Shown in pieces: positions 47,814 through 56,686 of a DNA stretch of 64,000 bases. Position 1 is the first letter of the stretch, and every line of letters starts with the position of its first letter. The position numbers were made by a program, and so were the translations under genes. This stretch comes from Actinomadura craniellae (GTDB lineage Bacteria > Actinomycetota > Actinomycetes > Streptosporangiales > Streptosporangiaceae): assembly GCF_003289645.1 (NCBI RefSeq), contig NZ_QLYX01000006.1, positions 124,001 through 188,000 on the forward strand. Reading direction: 5' to 3'. A model generated the notes under the pieces. The model was not told the origin of the DNA. It did not search any database and worked only from the letters and a program-made list of their open reading frames with translations.

Positions 47814-49262
47814 GTGAGCGCGAGCAGCCCGGCTGCCGTCATCGTCCTTGCCGCGGGTGAGGGCACCCGCATGAAGTCCCGTACCTCCAAAGTCCTGCAC
47901 GAGCTGTGCGGGCGGAGCATGCTCGGCCACGTGCTGGCCGCCGCCCGCGAGCTCGACCCCGGACGCCTGATCGTCGTGGTCGGCCATCGCCGCGAACAGG
48001 TCGCCGCCCATCTCGCCGAGCACGTTCCGGCCGCCGAACCCGTCGTCCAGGAGCGGCAGGGCGGTACCGGCCACGCCGTCCGCACGGTCCTCGACCAGGT
48101 CGGCGCGCTGACCGGCACGGTCGTGGTCACCAACGGCGACCACCCGCTGCTGCGCGGCGAGACGCTCGCCGAGCTGGTCCGCACGCACGAGACCGAGGGC
48201 AACGCCGTCACGGTCCTCACCACCGACATCCCCGACCCCACCGGCTACGGCCGGCTGGTCCGGGGCGCGGACGGCAGCGCCGCCGCGATCGTCGAGCACA
48301 AGGACGCCACGCCCGAACAGCGCGCGATCACCGAGATCAACGTCGGCATGTACGTCTTCGACGGCGCGCTGCTGGCCGGTGCGCTCAAGCGGGTGACCAC
48401 CGACAACGCCGGCGGCGAGGAGTACCTCACCGACGTGGTCGCGATCCTGCGCGGCGACGGCCACCGGGCCGGCGCGTTCAAGGCGGCCGACTGGGTGGAG
48501 ACCCAGGGCGTCAACGACCGGGTCCAGCTCGCCCAGGCCCGCCGCCAGCTCAACGACCGGATCCTGGAGGCGCACATGCGCGCCGGGGTGACGATCGTCG
48601 ATCCGCTCAGCACCTGGATCGACGTCGAGGTCACCGCCGAGCCCGACGTCGTGATCCACCCGGGCACCCAGCTGCACGGCCGCACGCACCTGGCCGAAGG
48701 CGCCGAGGTGGGCCCGCACAGCACGCTGACCGACACGCTGGTGGGCGCCGACGCGGTCGTCGCCAACACCGTGTGCGTCGAGGCCGAGATCGGCCCGGAG
48801 GCGACGGTGGGCCCGTACGCCTACCTGCGCCCCGGCACCCGGCTGGCCCGCAAGGCCAAGGCCGGCGCCTACGTCGAGATGAAGAACGCCGTGGTGGGTG
48901 AGGGCTCCAAGGTTCCTCATCTCACCTATGTCGGCGACGCCGAGATCGGCGAGGGCTCCAACATCGGAGCGTCCTGCGTCTTCGTCAATTACGACGGCGT
49001 CCAGAAGCACCGCAGCGTGGTCGGCGATCACGTCAAGGTCGGCAGCGACAGCATGATCGTCGCACCGGTCACCATCGGCGACGGCGCCTACACGGCGGCC
49101 GGGTCGGTGATCGTCAAGGACGTGCCGCCGGGCGCGATGGCGGTCGCCCGGGGTCGGCAGCGCAATGTCGAGGGGTGGGTCGAACGCAGCCGCGCGGGTA
49201 CGCCCGCGGCGGAGGCCGCTCGCCGGGCCAGGGAGGGCTCGGAGAGTGAACAGTTCCGTTGA
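47814..49262 (+). CDS. glmU: Bifunctional UDP-GlcNAc pyrophosphorylase / GlcN-1-P acetyltransferase
   Basis: 482 residues from GTG 47814, seven bases after GAGGAG; ATG 47796 lies upstream of that site. Makes UDP-GlcNAc for peptidoglycan. Uridylyltransferase half: [59 protein letters not shown]; left-handed beta-helix half from about residue 260 with [33 protein letters not shown] and [16 protein letters not shown]. Overlaps or abuts prs. Confidence 0.97.
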   Translation: MSASSPAAVIVLAAGEGTRMKSRTSKVLHELCGRSMLGHVLAAARELDPGRLIVVVGHRREQVAAHLAEHVPAAEPVVQERQGGTGHAVRTVLDQVGALTGTVVVTNGDHPLLRGETLAELVRTHETEGNAVTVLTTDIPDPTGYGRLVRGADGSAAAIVEHKDATPEQRAITEINVGMYVFDGALLAGALKRVTTDNAGGEEYLTDVVAILRGDGHRAGAFKAADWVETQGVNDRVQLAQARRQLNDRILEAHMRAGVTIVDPLSTWIDVEVTAEPDVVIHPGTQLHGRTHLAEGAEVGPHSTLTDTLVGADAVVANTVCVEAEIGPEATVGPYAYLRPGTRLARKAKAGAYVEMKNAVVGEGSKVPHLTYVGDAEIGEGSNIGASCVFVNYDGVQKHRSVVGDHVKVGSDSMIVAPVTIGDGAYTAAGSVIVKDVPPGAMAVARGRQRNVEGWVERSRAGTPAAEAARRAREGSESEQFR

Positions 49263-49278
49263 GGGGGAGTTGTCAGAG

Positions 49279-50256
49279 GTGAGTGGGATCATCACGAGCG
49301 GTCAGAAGAAACTGATGCTCTTCGCCGGCCGGGCACACCCCGACCTGGCGAAGGAGATCGCGAAGAACATCGGGACGGAACTCGTACCCACCGCGGCCTA
49401 CGACTTCGCGAACGGTGAGACGTTCGTGCGGTTCCTGGAGTCGGTGCGCGGTTCCGATGCGTTCGTGATCCAGAGCCACACCGCTCCGATCAATCAGTGG
49501 ATCATGGAGCAGCTGATCATGTGCGATGCGCTCAAGCGCGCGTCCGCACAGCGCATCACCGTGGTGGCGCCGTTCTTCGGCTACGCCCGCCAGGACAAGA
49601 AGCACCGCGGCCGGGAGCCGATCTCCGCCCGGCTGGTCGCCGACCTGTTCAAGACCGCGGGCGCCGACCGGCTGATCACCGTCGACCTGCACACCGCGCA
49701 GATCCAGGGTTTCTTCGACGGGCCGGTCGACCACCTGTTCGCGCTGGACCTGCTGGCCGACCACGTCGAGCAGCGGCTCGACACCTCGCAGGTGACCGTG
49801 GTCGCCCCGGACGCCGGCCGGGTCCGGGTGGCCGAGCGGTGGACCGACCGGCTGGGCTGCCCGCTGGCGATCATCCACAAGCGGCGCGACCCCGAGGTGG
49901 CCAACGAGGTCAAGATGTTCGAGGTCGTCGGTGACGTCGCGGGCCGGACCTGCGTCATCGTCGACGACATGATCGACACCGGTGGCACGATCGTGAAGGC
50001 CGCCGACGCGCTGTTCGAGCAGGGCGCCACGAAGGTCGTGGCCACCGCCACCCACGGCGTGCTGTCGGGGCCCGCGGTGGACCGGTTGAAGAACTCCCGG
50101 ATCTCCGAGGTGATCCTCACCAACACGCTGCCGATCGCCGAGGACAAGCAGTTCGACAAGCTGACGGTCCTCTCCATCGCCCCGCTGATCGGGCGAGCGA
50201 TCAGCGAGGTCTTCAGTGACGGCTCGGTGACGAGCCTGTTCGGCGGGCAGTCCTGA
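49279..50256 (+). CDS. prs: Ribose-phosphate pyrophosphokinase
   Basis: 325 residues from GTG 49279 (with GAGGGGGAG upstream); GTG 49246, overlapping the end of glmU, is possible. Makes PRPP from ribose-5-P and ATP for nucleotides, His and Trp. Landmarks: LMLFAGRAHPDLAKEIA, YDFANGETFVRF, FFGYARQDKKHRGREPISARLVADL, AQIQGFFDGPVDHL, and the PRPP loop CVIVDDMIDTGGT. The VSGIITSGQKKLMLF start is usual for actinobacterial enzymes. Confidence 0.96.
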   Translation: MSGIITSGQKKLMLFAGRAHPDLAKEIAKNIGTELVPTAAYDFANGETFVRFLESVRGSDAFVIQSHTAPINQWIMEQLIMCDALKRASAQRITVVAPFFGYARQDKKHRGREPISARLVADLFKTAGADRLITVDLHTAQIQGFFDGPVDHLFALDLLADHVEQRLDTSQVTVVAPDAGRVRVAERWTDRLGCPLAIIHKRRDPEVANEVKMFEVVGDVAGRTCVIVDDMIDTGGTIVKAADALFEQGATKVVATATHGVLSGPAVDRLKNSRISEVILTNTLPIAEDKQFDKLTVLSIAPLIGRAISEVFSDGSVTSLFGGQS

Positions 50257-50469
50257 TCGGGGCCTGATCGGGGTGTGAATCGCCCCCTGGTGGCGTAGCG
50301 GCACGCGCTCATCGGCTAAACTCTGGAGACCGCGTGCGCACCGTGCTGTGCTGTGCGGCCCCGACCCCGGGGTCCGCACGCCGCCGGAGAGCGCTGACGA
50401 TCTTCGAGGCGCCCGGCGCATCGAGTATCACCTGAGCACCATCCTGTGCAACGACGAGGAGTTTCCGCC

Positions 50470-51078
50470 GTGTCCGAGGTACGCATTGCCGCCGAGCCGC
50501 GCACCGAGTTCGGTAAGGGTGCCGCCCGGCGCACCCGCCGGGCCGGCAAGGTGCCCGCCGTCCTCTACGGTCACGGCACCGACCCGCAGCACATCTCGCT
50601 GCCCGGCCATGACCTCATGCTCGCGCTCAAGACGCCCAACGTCCTGCTCCGGGTCGAGGGGCTGTCCGACGGTGCCGAGCTGGCCCTGCCCAAGGACGTG
50701 CAGCGCGACCCGATCAAGGGTTTCCTGGAGCACGTCGACCTGCTGCTGGTCAAGCGCGGCGAGAAGGTCACCGTTGAGGTCCCGGTCCAGGTGACCGGCG
50801 ATGTCGCGGCGGGCGGCCGGCTGGAGCAGCAGCTGATCCAGATCGCGGTCGAGGCCGAGGCCACGCACCTGCCGCAGGCCGTCGAGGTCGACATCACCGG
50901 CCTGGCGATCGGCGACTCGGTGCAGGCCGGTGGCCTCAAGCTGCCGCGCGGTGCCACGCTGGTCGCGGACGAGGAGGCGCTGGTGCTCCAGATCCTCGAC
51001 GCGACGGTGAGCACGGAGCCGGCCGCCGAAGCCGAGGAGGCCGCGGCCGAGGAGCCGGCCGCCGAGGCCACCGAGTAG
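50470..51078 (+). CDS. rplY: 50S ribosomal protein L25/Ctc
   Basis: 202 residues from GTG 50470, with GAGGAG ten bases before it. N-terminal L25 domain (RTEFGKGAARRTRRAGKVPAVLYGHG, FLEHVDLLLVKRGEKVTVEVPV) and TL5/CTC C-terminal domain, ending in a Glu/Ala-rich tail. Binds 5S rRNA; Ctc forms help under stress. A TAAACT at 50317-50322 is a candidate -10. Confidence 0.95.
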   Translation: MSEVRIAAEPRTEFGKGAARRTRRAGKVPAVLYGHGTDPQHISLPGHDLMLALKTPNVLLRVEGLSDGAELALPKDVQRDPIKGFLEHVDLLLVKRGEKVTVEVPVQVTGDVAAGGRLEQQLIQIAVEAEATHLPQAVEVDITGLAIGDSVQAGGLKLPRGATLVADEEALVLQILDATVSTEPAAEAEEAAAEEPAAEATE

Positions 51079-51094
51079 GGAACGACCTTCGTCC

Positions 51095-51123
51095 GGCCCC
51101 CGTACACCGCCCGTACGGGGGCC
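51095..51123. terminator. rplY terminator
   Basis: 11-bp perfect stem GGCCCCCGTAC (51095-51105) and GTACGGGGGCC (51113-51123), 7-nt loop. It is 28 bases before pth, so pth may be read by read-through or by its own start. Confidence 0.75.
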
Positions 51124-51150
51124 GCGGCATATCCAGAGAGGCGGTGGCCG

Positions 51151-51726
51151 GTGGACACGGACGCGTGGCTGGTGGTGGGCCTGGGCAACCCGGGGCCCGC
51201 CTATGCGGGGAACCGGCACAACGCCGGGTTCATGGTGCTCGACGCGCTGGCCGCCCGGGCCGGCGGCAGGTTCAAGGCCCATCGCTCCCGGGCCGAGGTG
51301 GTCGAGGGGCGGCTGGCGGGGCACCGGGTGGTGCTGGCCAAGCCGCGGACGTACATGAACGAGTCGGGCGGTCCGGTGGCCGGGCTGCGCGGGTTCTACA
51401 AGGTGCCCGCCGAACGGACGATCGTGGTCCACGACGAGCTCGACATTCCCTACGGTGCGATCCGGCTGAAGCAGGGCGGTGGCGACAATGGCCACAATGG
51501 TCTGCGTTCCATCACCCGGTCGCTGGGCGACAAGAACTACCTTCGCGTGCGGTTCGGAGTGGGCCGCCCGCCCGGCCGGATGGATCCGGCCGCATTCGTG
51601 CTTCGCGACTTCTCCCCGGCGGAGCGCAAGGAACTCGAACTGTTCGTCGACCAGGCCGGGGACGCCGTGGAGGACGTTCTGTCAACGGGGCTGGCCGCGG
51701 CGCAGAACGTCCATCACGCTCGGTGA
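51151..51726 (+). CDS. pth: Peptidyl-tRNA hydrolase
   Basis: 191 residues, GTG start after AGAGAGGCGG. Releases peptides from peptidyl-tRNA dropped by stalled ribosomes. [24 protein letters not shown] with catalytic His in [47 protein letters not shown], and [13 protein letters not shown] are complete. Confidence 0.96.
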   Translation: MDTDAWLVVGLGNPGPAYAGNRHNAGFMVLDALAARAGGRFKAHRSRAEVVEGRLAGHRVVLAKPRTYMNESGGPVAGLRGFYKVPAERTIVVHDELDIPYGAIRLKQGGGDNGHNGLRSITRSLGDKNYLRVRFGVGRPPGRMDPAAFVLRDFSPAERKELELFVDQAGDAVEDVLSTGLAAAQNVHHAR

Positions 51727-51919
51727 CGTTACGCGATGTCCGCTATCGGTCGATAGATTTTCCTCTCGTCTCGGTCCTCTACCGGCAGTGACTCTGGTAA
51801 CCCTAGGATTCGCCCTGTTGGGGTCGCTTTTAACAAGCACGTGAACCTATGGGGGACTTCAGGCGTCTTGCATGCGTCTGGAGTGTGGTTCGGGTGGGGC
51901 GTAGGGGTTGTGAGGGCCA

Positions 51920-53398
51920 ATGGCTGTTGTTGACAGCATGCAGACCGTACCCATGCCTGAGGTCGTCCAACGGCGCAGTCAGGGAGCGTCGTGGACCGGC
52001 TGGTATCTGCGCTGGGCTGTGGGGCTGGACTTTCTGAGCATGCTGCTGGGCGGCCTGCTCGCCTACGTGCTGCGCTTCCAGACCTCCTCCGGCACCTCGA
52101 ACTGGCCCTACATCTCCTTCACGGCGGCCCTGCCGGTGCTGTGGATCGTCACCCTGGCGCTGCGCCGGGCCTACGAGCCGCGGCTGATCGGCGTCGGCTC
52201 CGAGGAGTTCCGCACGGTCCTGCAGGCGGGCTTCGTGCTGACCGCCGCCGTGGCGATCGTGGCGTACGCCACCAAGACCGACGTGGCCCGGGGCTACGTG
52301 ATCATGGCCCTGCCGTTCGCCACCGCCCTCAACCTGCTGACGCGCTACCAGCTGCGCAAGTGGCTGCACCGCCGGCGCTGGAAGGGCGAGTGCATGCGCC
52401 GGGTGGTCGCGGTCGGCCACCGGTCGGCCACCGCCGACCTGGTCCGGCTGCTGCGCGAGAAGCGGTACCACGGGATGGAGGTGGTGGGGGTCTGCCTGCC
52501 GCCCGCCCTGTTCACCGGCGACGACGCGGTCGGCAAGGTGGAGGGGGCCCGGGTGCTGGGCGACTTCTCCCGGGTGGCCGAGGTCGTCCACGCCCTCCAG
52601 GCCGACTCGGTCGCCGTCCTGGCCTGTCCCGAGATGGACGGTGTCGCGCTGCGCCGGCTGGCCTGGCAGCTGGAGCGGGACAGCGTCGAGCTGCTGGTGG
52701 CGCCCGCGCTGATGGACGTGGCCGGCCCGCGCATCTCGATCCGGCCGGTCTCCGGGCTCTCGCTGCTGCACCTGGAGCACCCCGAGCTGAGCGGTGGCCG
52801 CCGGCTGCTGAAGACCCTGTTCGACCGGCTGGGCGCGCTGGCCCTGCTGACGATCTTCTCCCCGGTGATCCTGATGATCACGCTGGCGATCAGGCTGACC
52901 AGCTCCGGGCCGGCCTTCTTCCGGCAGACCCGGGTGGGCCGCGGCGGCACCGAGTTCACGCTCTTCAAGTTCCGCACCATGGTGGTCGACGCCGAAGCGC
53001 GCAAGGCCGAGCTGCTGGCCAGCAACGAGCACGACGGCGAAGTACTGTTCAAGATCAAGAAGGACCCTCGGATCACCCGGGTCGGCGGCTGGCTGCGCCG
53101 CCGCTCCCTCGACGAGCTGCCGCAGCTGATCAACGTGCTGCGGGGCGAGATGTCGCTGGTCGGGCCGCGCCCGCCGCTGCCCGAAGAGGTGGCCCAGTAC
53201 GCCCACGACGTGCGGCGCCGCCTCGTCGTCCAGCCGGGCATGACCGGGCTGTGGCAGGTGAGCGGCCGATCCGACCTGTCCTGGGAGGAATCCGTGCGGC
53301 TCGATCTGCGCTATGTGGAGAACTGGTCCCTCACCCTGGACCTCCAGATCATGTGGAAGACCTGGTCGGCGGTGTTCCGGGGTTCGGGCGCGTACTGA
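51920..53398 (+). CDS. Polyprenyl-phosphate sugar-1-phosphate transferase (WbaP/WcaJ-type), first enzyme of a polysaccharide locus
   Basis: 492 residues. Four or five N-terminal membrane segments, a PglD/Rossmann-like middle (CMRRVVAVGHRSATADLVRLL), another helix near 305 (LGALALLTIFSPVILMITLAI), and the conserved transferase domain: RQTRVGRGGTEFTLFKFRTM, KKDPRITRVGGWLRRRSLDELPQLINVLRGEMSLVGPRP, MTGLWQVSGRSDL. It moves a hexose-1-phosphate from a UDP-sugar onto undecaprenyl phosphate. The ~190 bases upstream are AT-rich for this genome and hold its promoter, for example CCTATGGG near 51846. Confidence 0.94.
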   Translation: MAVVDSMQTVPMPEVVQRRSQGASWTGWYLRWAVGLDFLSMLLGGLLAYVLRFQTSSGTSNWPYISFTAALPVLWIVTLALRRAYEPRLIGVGSEEFRTVLQAGFVLTAAVAIVAYATKTDVARGYVIMALPFATALNLLTRYQLRKWLHRRRWKGECMRRVVAVGHRSATADLVRLLREKRYHGMEVVGVCLPPALFTGDDAVGKVEGARVLGDFSRVAEVVHALQADSVAVLACPEMDGVALRRLAWQLERDSVELLVAPALMDVAGPRISIRPVSGLSLLHLEHPELSGGRRLLKTLFDRLGALALLTIFSPVILMITLAIRLTSSGPAFFRQTRVGRGGTEFTLFKFRTMVVDAEARKAELLASNEHDGEVLFKIKKDPRITRVGGWLRRRSLDELPQLINVLRGEMSLVGPRPPLPEEVAQYAHDVRRRLVVQPGMTGLWQVSGRSDLSWEESVRLDLRYVENWSLTLDLQIMWKTWSAVFRGSGAY

Positions 53399-53470
53399 GA
53401 CCGGTCCTCGCCGGGGCGGCCCGGTGCGCAAGAATGAACATGCCTGTCAACCATGGGGAGAATCCGAACG

Positions 53471-54268
53471 ATGCCGCAGCACCCTGGGCCGGACGACCAC
53501 GCGCTCGCCGCCGAACTGGCCGAGGAGGCCGGGCGGCTGCTGCTGGCCCTGCGCGCGGAGCGCGGTTTCACCGACGGACGCGCCCTCAAGGACGCCGGTG
53601 ACCGCAGCTCGCACGACCACCTGACCGCCGCGCTGGCCCGGCACCGCCCCGGCGACGCGGTGCTCTCCGAGGAGGGCAAGGACGACCCGGCCCGGCTGGC
53701 CGCCGACCGGGTGTGGATCGTCGACCCGCTCGACGGCACCCGCGAGTACGGCGAGGAGGGCCGCACCGACTGGGCCGTGCACGTCGCGCTCTGGGAGAAG
53801 GGCGCGCTGGCCGCCGGCGCGGTCGCCCTGCCCGCCCAAGGCCGCACGCTGCACACCGTCCCCGGCGGGGCCCGGGTCGGGGACGCCCCGCTGGCCGTGG
53901 GCGAGCCGGCCCCCGGCAGGCTGCGGATCGCGGTGAGCCGGTCTCGGCCACCGGCGTTCGTCCAGCGGCTCGCCGACCACCTCGACACCGAGGTCGAGCT
54001 GGTGCCCATCGGCTCGGCCGGCGGCAAGATCTCCGCGGTGCTGCTGGGCGAGGTCGACGCCTACGTGCACGCGGGCGGCCAGTACGAGTGGGATTCGGCC
54101 GCCCCGGTCGCGGTGGCGCTGGCCGCCGGCGCGCACGTGTCCCGCATCGACGGGTCCGCCCCCGAGTACAACCGCGAAGACCCCTGGCTGCCGGATATCC
54201 TCGTCTGTACCCCTGAGCCGGCATCAATGTTGCTCGCCGGAATCCGCCATGTCGGCCTCGACGGCTGA
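53471..54268 (+). CDS. cysQ: 3'(2'),5'-bisphosphate nucleotidase (CysQ-like)
   Basis: 265 residues from ATG 53471; an in-frame ATG at 53453 is possible. Inositol-phosphatase fold: metal sites LSEEGKDDP and WIVDPLDGTREY, and the C-terminal DAYVHAGGQYEWDSAAPVAVALAAGA. Hydrolyses PAP, the by-product of sulfotransferases and PAPS reductase, to AMP. Overlaps cysD by 20 bases; its place in a locus with two sulfotransferases fits PAP removal. Confidence 0.92.
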   Translation: MPQHPGPDDHALAAELAEEAGRLLLALRAERGFTDGRALKDAGDRSSHDHLTAALARHRPGDAVLSEEGKDDPARLAADRVWIVDPLDGTREYGEEGRTDWAVHVALWEKGALAAGAVALPAQGRTLHTVPGGARVGDAPLAVGEPAPGRLRIAVSRSRPPAFVQRLADHLDTEVELVPIGSAGGKISAVLLGEVDAYVHAGGQYEWDSAAPVAVALAAGAHVSRIDGSAPEYNREDPWLPDILVCTPEPASMLLAGIRHVGLDG

Positions 54269-55208
54269 CCAAGCGCGCACAGAAAGCCCGATCATGCAGC
54301 GCAGTGACTACCTGCTGTCCCAGCTCGACGTCCTCGAGGCCGAGTCCATCCACATCATCCGTGAGGTGGCGGCCGAGTTCGAGCGGCCGGTGCTGCTCTT
54401 CTCGGGCGGCAAGGACAGCATCGTCATGCTCCGCCTCGCCGAGAAGGCGTTCTGGCCGGCGCCCATCCCATTCCCGGTCATGCACGTCGACACCGGCCAC
54501 AACTTCGACGAGGTGATCGAGTACCGCGACCGGCGGGTGGCGGAACTCGGCGTGCGGCTGGTCGTGGCGTCCGTCCAGGACTCGATCGACCAGGGCCGGG
54601 TGGTGGAGGAGACCGGGCGGCGGGCCAGCCGCAACCGGCTGCAGACCACCACGCTGCTGGACGCGATCGAGGAGCACGGGTTCACCGCGGCGTTCGGCGG
54701 GGCCCGGCGCGACGAGGAGAAGGCGCGGGCCAAGGAGCGGGTGGTCTCCTTCCGCGACGACTTCGGCCAGTGGGACCCCAAGAACCAGCGGCCCGAGCTG
54801 TGGAACCTCTACAACACCAAGATCCGGCTCGGCGAGCACGTCCGGGTGTTCCCGCTGTCCAACTGGACCGAGCTGGACATCTGGGACTACATCCAGCGCG
54901 AGGAACTGGAGATCCCGCCGATCTACTTCGCGCACACCCGCCGGGTGTTCGAGCGCGACGGCATGCTGCTGGCCGACAGCCCGTACGCCAACCGGGGCGA
55001 CGACGAGCCGGCCTTCGAGGCGACCGTGCGCTACCGCACCGTCGGCGACGCGAGCTGCACCGGAGCGGTCAAGTCCACGGCGGCCACCCTCGACGCGGTG
55101 ATCGAGGAGATCAAGGCGACCCGGATCACCGAGCGCGGCCAGACCCGCGCCGACGACCGCGCCAGCGAGGCCGCGATGGAAGACCGCAAGAAGGAGGGGT
55201 ACTTCTGA
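54249..55208 (+). CDS. cysD: Sulfate adenylyltransferase subunit 2
   Basis: 319 residues; start ATG 54249, with ATG 54294 as an alternative. PP-loop LLFSGGKDSIVMLRLAEKAFWP, MHVDTGHNFDEVIEYRD, AFGGARRDEEKARAKERVVSFRD, IRLGEHVRVFPLSNWTELDIW, and the conserved end DDRASEAAMEDRKKEGYF. With CysN it makes APS from sulfate and ATP. Its last 76 coding bases are duplicated downstream, and its stop overlaps the ATG of a mini-ORF (TGATG). Confidence 0.96.
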   Translation: MSASTADQARTESPIMQRSDYLLSQLDVLEAESIHIIREVAAEFERPVLLFSGGKDSIVMLRLAEKAFWPAPIPFPVMHVDTGHNFDEVIEYRDRRVAELGVRLVVASVQDSIDQGRVVEETGRRASRNRLQTTTLLDAIEEHGFTAAFGGARRDEEKARAKERVVSFRDDFGQWDPKNQRPELWNLYNTKIRLGEHVRVFPLSNWTELDIWDYIQREELEIPPIYFAHTRRVFERDGMLLADSPYANRGDDEPAFEATVRYRTVGDASCTGAVKSTAATLDAVIEEIKATRITERGQTRADDRASEAAMEDRKKEGYF

Positions 55209-55343
55209 TGCGGTGGCCGGAGTTTCGGAGATCAAAGCACTGTGCTCGCAGCACCGAGCGCGGCCAGACCCGCGCCGACGACCGCGCCAGCGAGGCCGCG
55301 ATGGAAGACCGCAAGAAGGAAGGGTACTTCTGATGCGGTGGCC
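55127..55343 (+). repeat. Tandem duplication of the cysD 3' end
   Basis: Bases 55127-55218 recur at 55252-55343, 92 bp with one difference (G versus A in the ribosome-binding purine run), 125 bases apart. Related GGAGATCAA sequence occurs before each copy. A third, degenerate unit follows: 44 bases ending at 55418 match 37 of 44 to the end of copy two and include the start codon of cysN. Confidence 0.95.
55208..55333 (+). CDS. Mini-ORF 1 between cysD and cysN, copy of the CysD tail
   Basis: 41 residues: MRWPEFRRSKHCARS followed by TERGQTRADDRASEAAMEDRKKEGYF-type sequence identical to the last 26 residues of CysD (shown here only by its ends, TERGQ...KKEGYF). ATG and TGA overlap neighbours in TGATG at both ends, so ribosomes ending cysD could continue. 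It is in a different reading frame from cysD. Origin by duplication is clear; whether the peptide is made is unknown. Confidence 0.55.
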   Translation: MRWPEFRRSKHCARSTERGQTRADDRASEAAMEDRKKEGYF

Positions 55344-55416
55344 AGCGCCGCGGAGACCAAGGTGCCGCGCCGGCGAGGCCACGACGGGGGACCGCACGAA
55401 GGAAGGGCATTTCTGA
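55333..55416 (+). CDS. Mini-ORF 2 between cysD and cysN, degenerate copy
   Basis: 27 residues, beginning MRWPAPRRPR and ending DRTKEGHF, a decayed version of the CysD-tail end DRKKEGYF. TGATG at both ends, the last being the cysN start. AAGGAAGGG just before its stop acts as the cysN ribosome-binding site. Confidence 0.45.
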   Translation: MRWPAPRRPRCRAGEATTGDRTKEGHF

Positions 55417-56678
55417 TGGACATCCTCCGGTTCGCCACCGCGGGCTCGGTCGACGACGGCAAGTCCACCCTGATCGGGCGGCTGCTGTACGACTCCAAGT
55501 CGATCTTCGAGGACCAGTTGGAGGCGGTCGAGCGCACCAGCGCCGACCGGGGCGAGGAGCACACCAACCTGGCCCTGCTCACCGACGGCCTGCGCGCCGA
55601 GCGCGAGCAGGGCATCACGATCGACGTCGCCTACCGGTACTTCGCCACCCCGCGGCGCAAGTTCATCATCGCCGACACCCCCGGGCACATCCAGTACACC
55701 CGGAACATGGTCACCGGCGCCTCCACCGCCGACCTGGCCATCATCCTGGTCGACGCGCGCAAGGGCATCCAGGAGCAGTCCCGGCGGCACGCGTTCCTGA
55801 CGACGCTGCTGCGGGTGCCGCACCTGGTCGTCGCGATCAACAAGATGGACCTGGTCGACTACGAGCAGGGCGTCTACGAACGCATCCAGGACGAGTTCAC
55901 CGCGTTCGCCTCCAAGCTGGAGATCGGCGACCTCACGTTCATCCCGATCTCGGCGCTGCACGGCGACAACGTGGTCGAACGGTCGGTCAACATGCCGTGG
56001 TACGAGGGGCCGTCGCTGCTGCACCACCTGGAGCACGTGCACATCGCCTCCGACCGCAACCTGATCGACGTGCGGTTCCCGGTGCAGTACGTGATCAGGC
56101 CGCACAAGTCGACCGACCCCGAACTGCACGACTACCGCGGCTACGCCGGCCAGGTCGCCGGCGGGGTGCTCAAGCCCGGTGACGAGGTCGTGCACCTGCC
56201 GTCCGGGCTGACCACGCGGATCACCCACATCGACGGCCCGAACGGCCCGGTCCCCGAGGCGTTCTCGCCGATGTCGGTGACGCTCCGGCTGGCCGACGAG
56301 ATCGACATCTCCCGGGGCGACATGATCGCCCGGCCGAACAACCGGCCCGAGGTCGCCCAGGACCTGGAGGCGATGGTCTGCTGGATGACCGACGAGCGCC
56401 GGCTGTCGCCGCGCATGAAGCTGGTGATCAAGCACACCACCCGGACCGCGCGGACCATGGTCAAGAACCTGCAGTACCGGCTCGACGTCAACACCCTGCA
56501 CCGGGACGAGGAGGCCGCCTCGCTCGGCCTGAACGAGATCGGCCGCGTCGGCCTGCGGGTGACCCAGCCGCTGTTCGTCGACGACTACTCGCGCAACCGG
56601 CTCACCGGCGGATTCGTCCTCATCGACGAGGCCACCAACGGTACGGTCGGCGCAGGCATGATCATCGGAGCCAAGTAG
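55416..56678 (+). CDS. cysN: Sulfate adenylyltransferase subunit 1 (GTPase)
   Basis: 420 residues from ATG 55416; the frame is open upstream through the repeats but not homologous. G1 GSVDDGKSTLIGRLLYD (10-26), G3 ADTPGHIQYTRNM, G4 INKMDLVDY, then EF-Tu-like domains 2 and 3. Length shows no fused APS kinase (CysC), which many CysN proteins carry. GTP hydrolysis drives APS synthesis by CysD. Nine bases before the sulfotransferase gene. Confidence 0.96.
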   Translation: MDILRFATAGSVDDGKSTLIGRLLYDSKSIFEDQLEAVERTSADRGEEHTNLALLTDGLRAEREQGITIDVAYRYFATPRRKFIIADTPGHIQYTRNMVTGASTADLAIILVDARKGIQEQSRRHAFLTTLLRVPHLVVAINKMDLVDYEQGVYERIQDEFTAFASKLEIGDLTFIPISALHGDNVVERSVNMPWYEGPSLLHHLEHVHIASDRNLIDVRFPVQYVIRPHKSTDPELHDYRGYAGQVAGGVLKPGDEVVHLPSGLTTRITHIDGPNGPVPEAFSPMSVTLRLADEIDISRGDMIARPNNRPEVAQDLEAMVCWMTDERRLSPRMKLVIKHTTRTARTMVKNLQYRLDVNTLHRDEEAASLGLNEIGRVGLRVTQPLFVDDYSRNRLTGGFVLIDEATNGTVGAGMIIGAK

Positions 56679-56686
56679 AAAGAGCG

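Noticed and set aside
55127-55418. Insertion sequence or attachment-site scar
   Set aside because: No transposase, terminal inverted repeats or target duplications; the repeated DNA is cysD's own 3' end, so slippage or unequal recombination is simpler.
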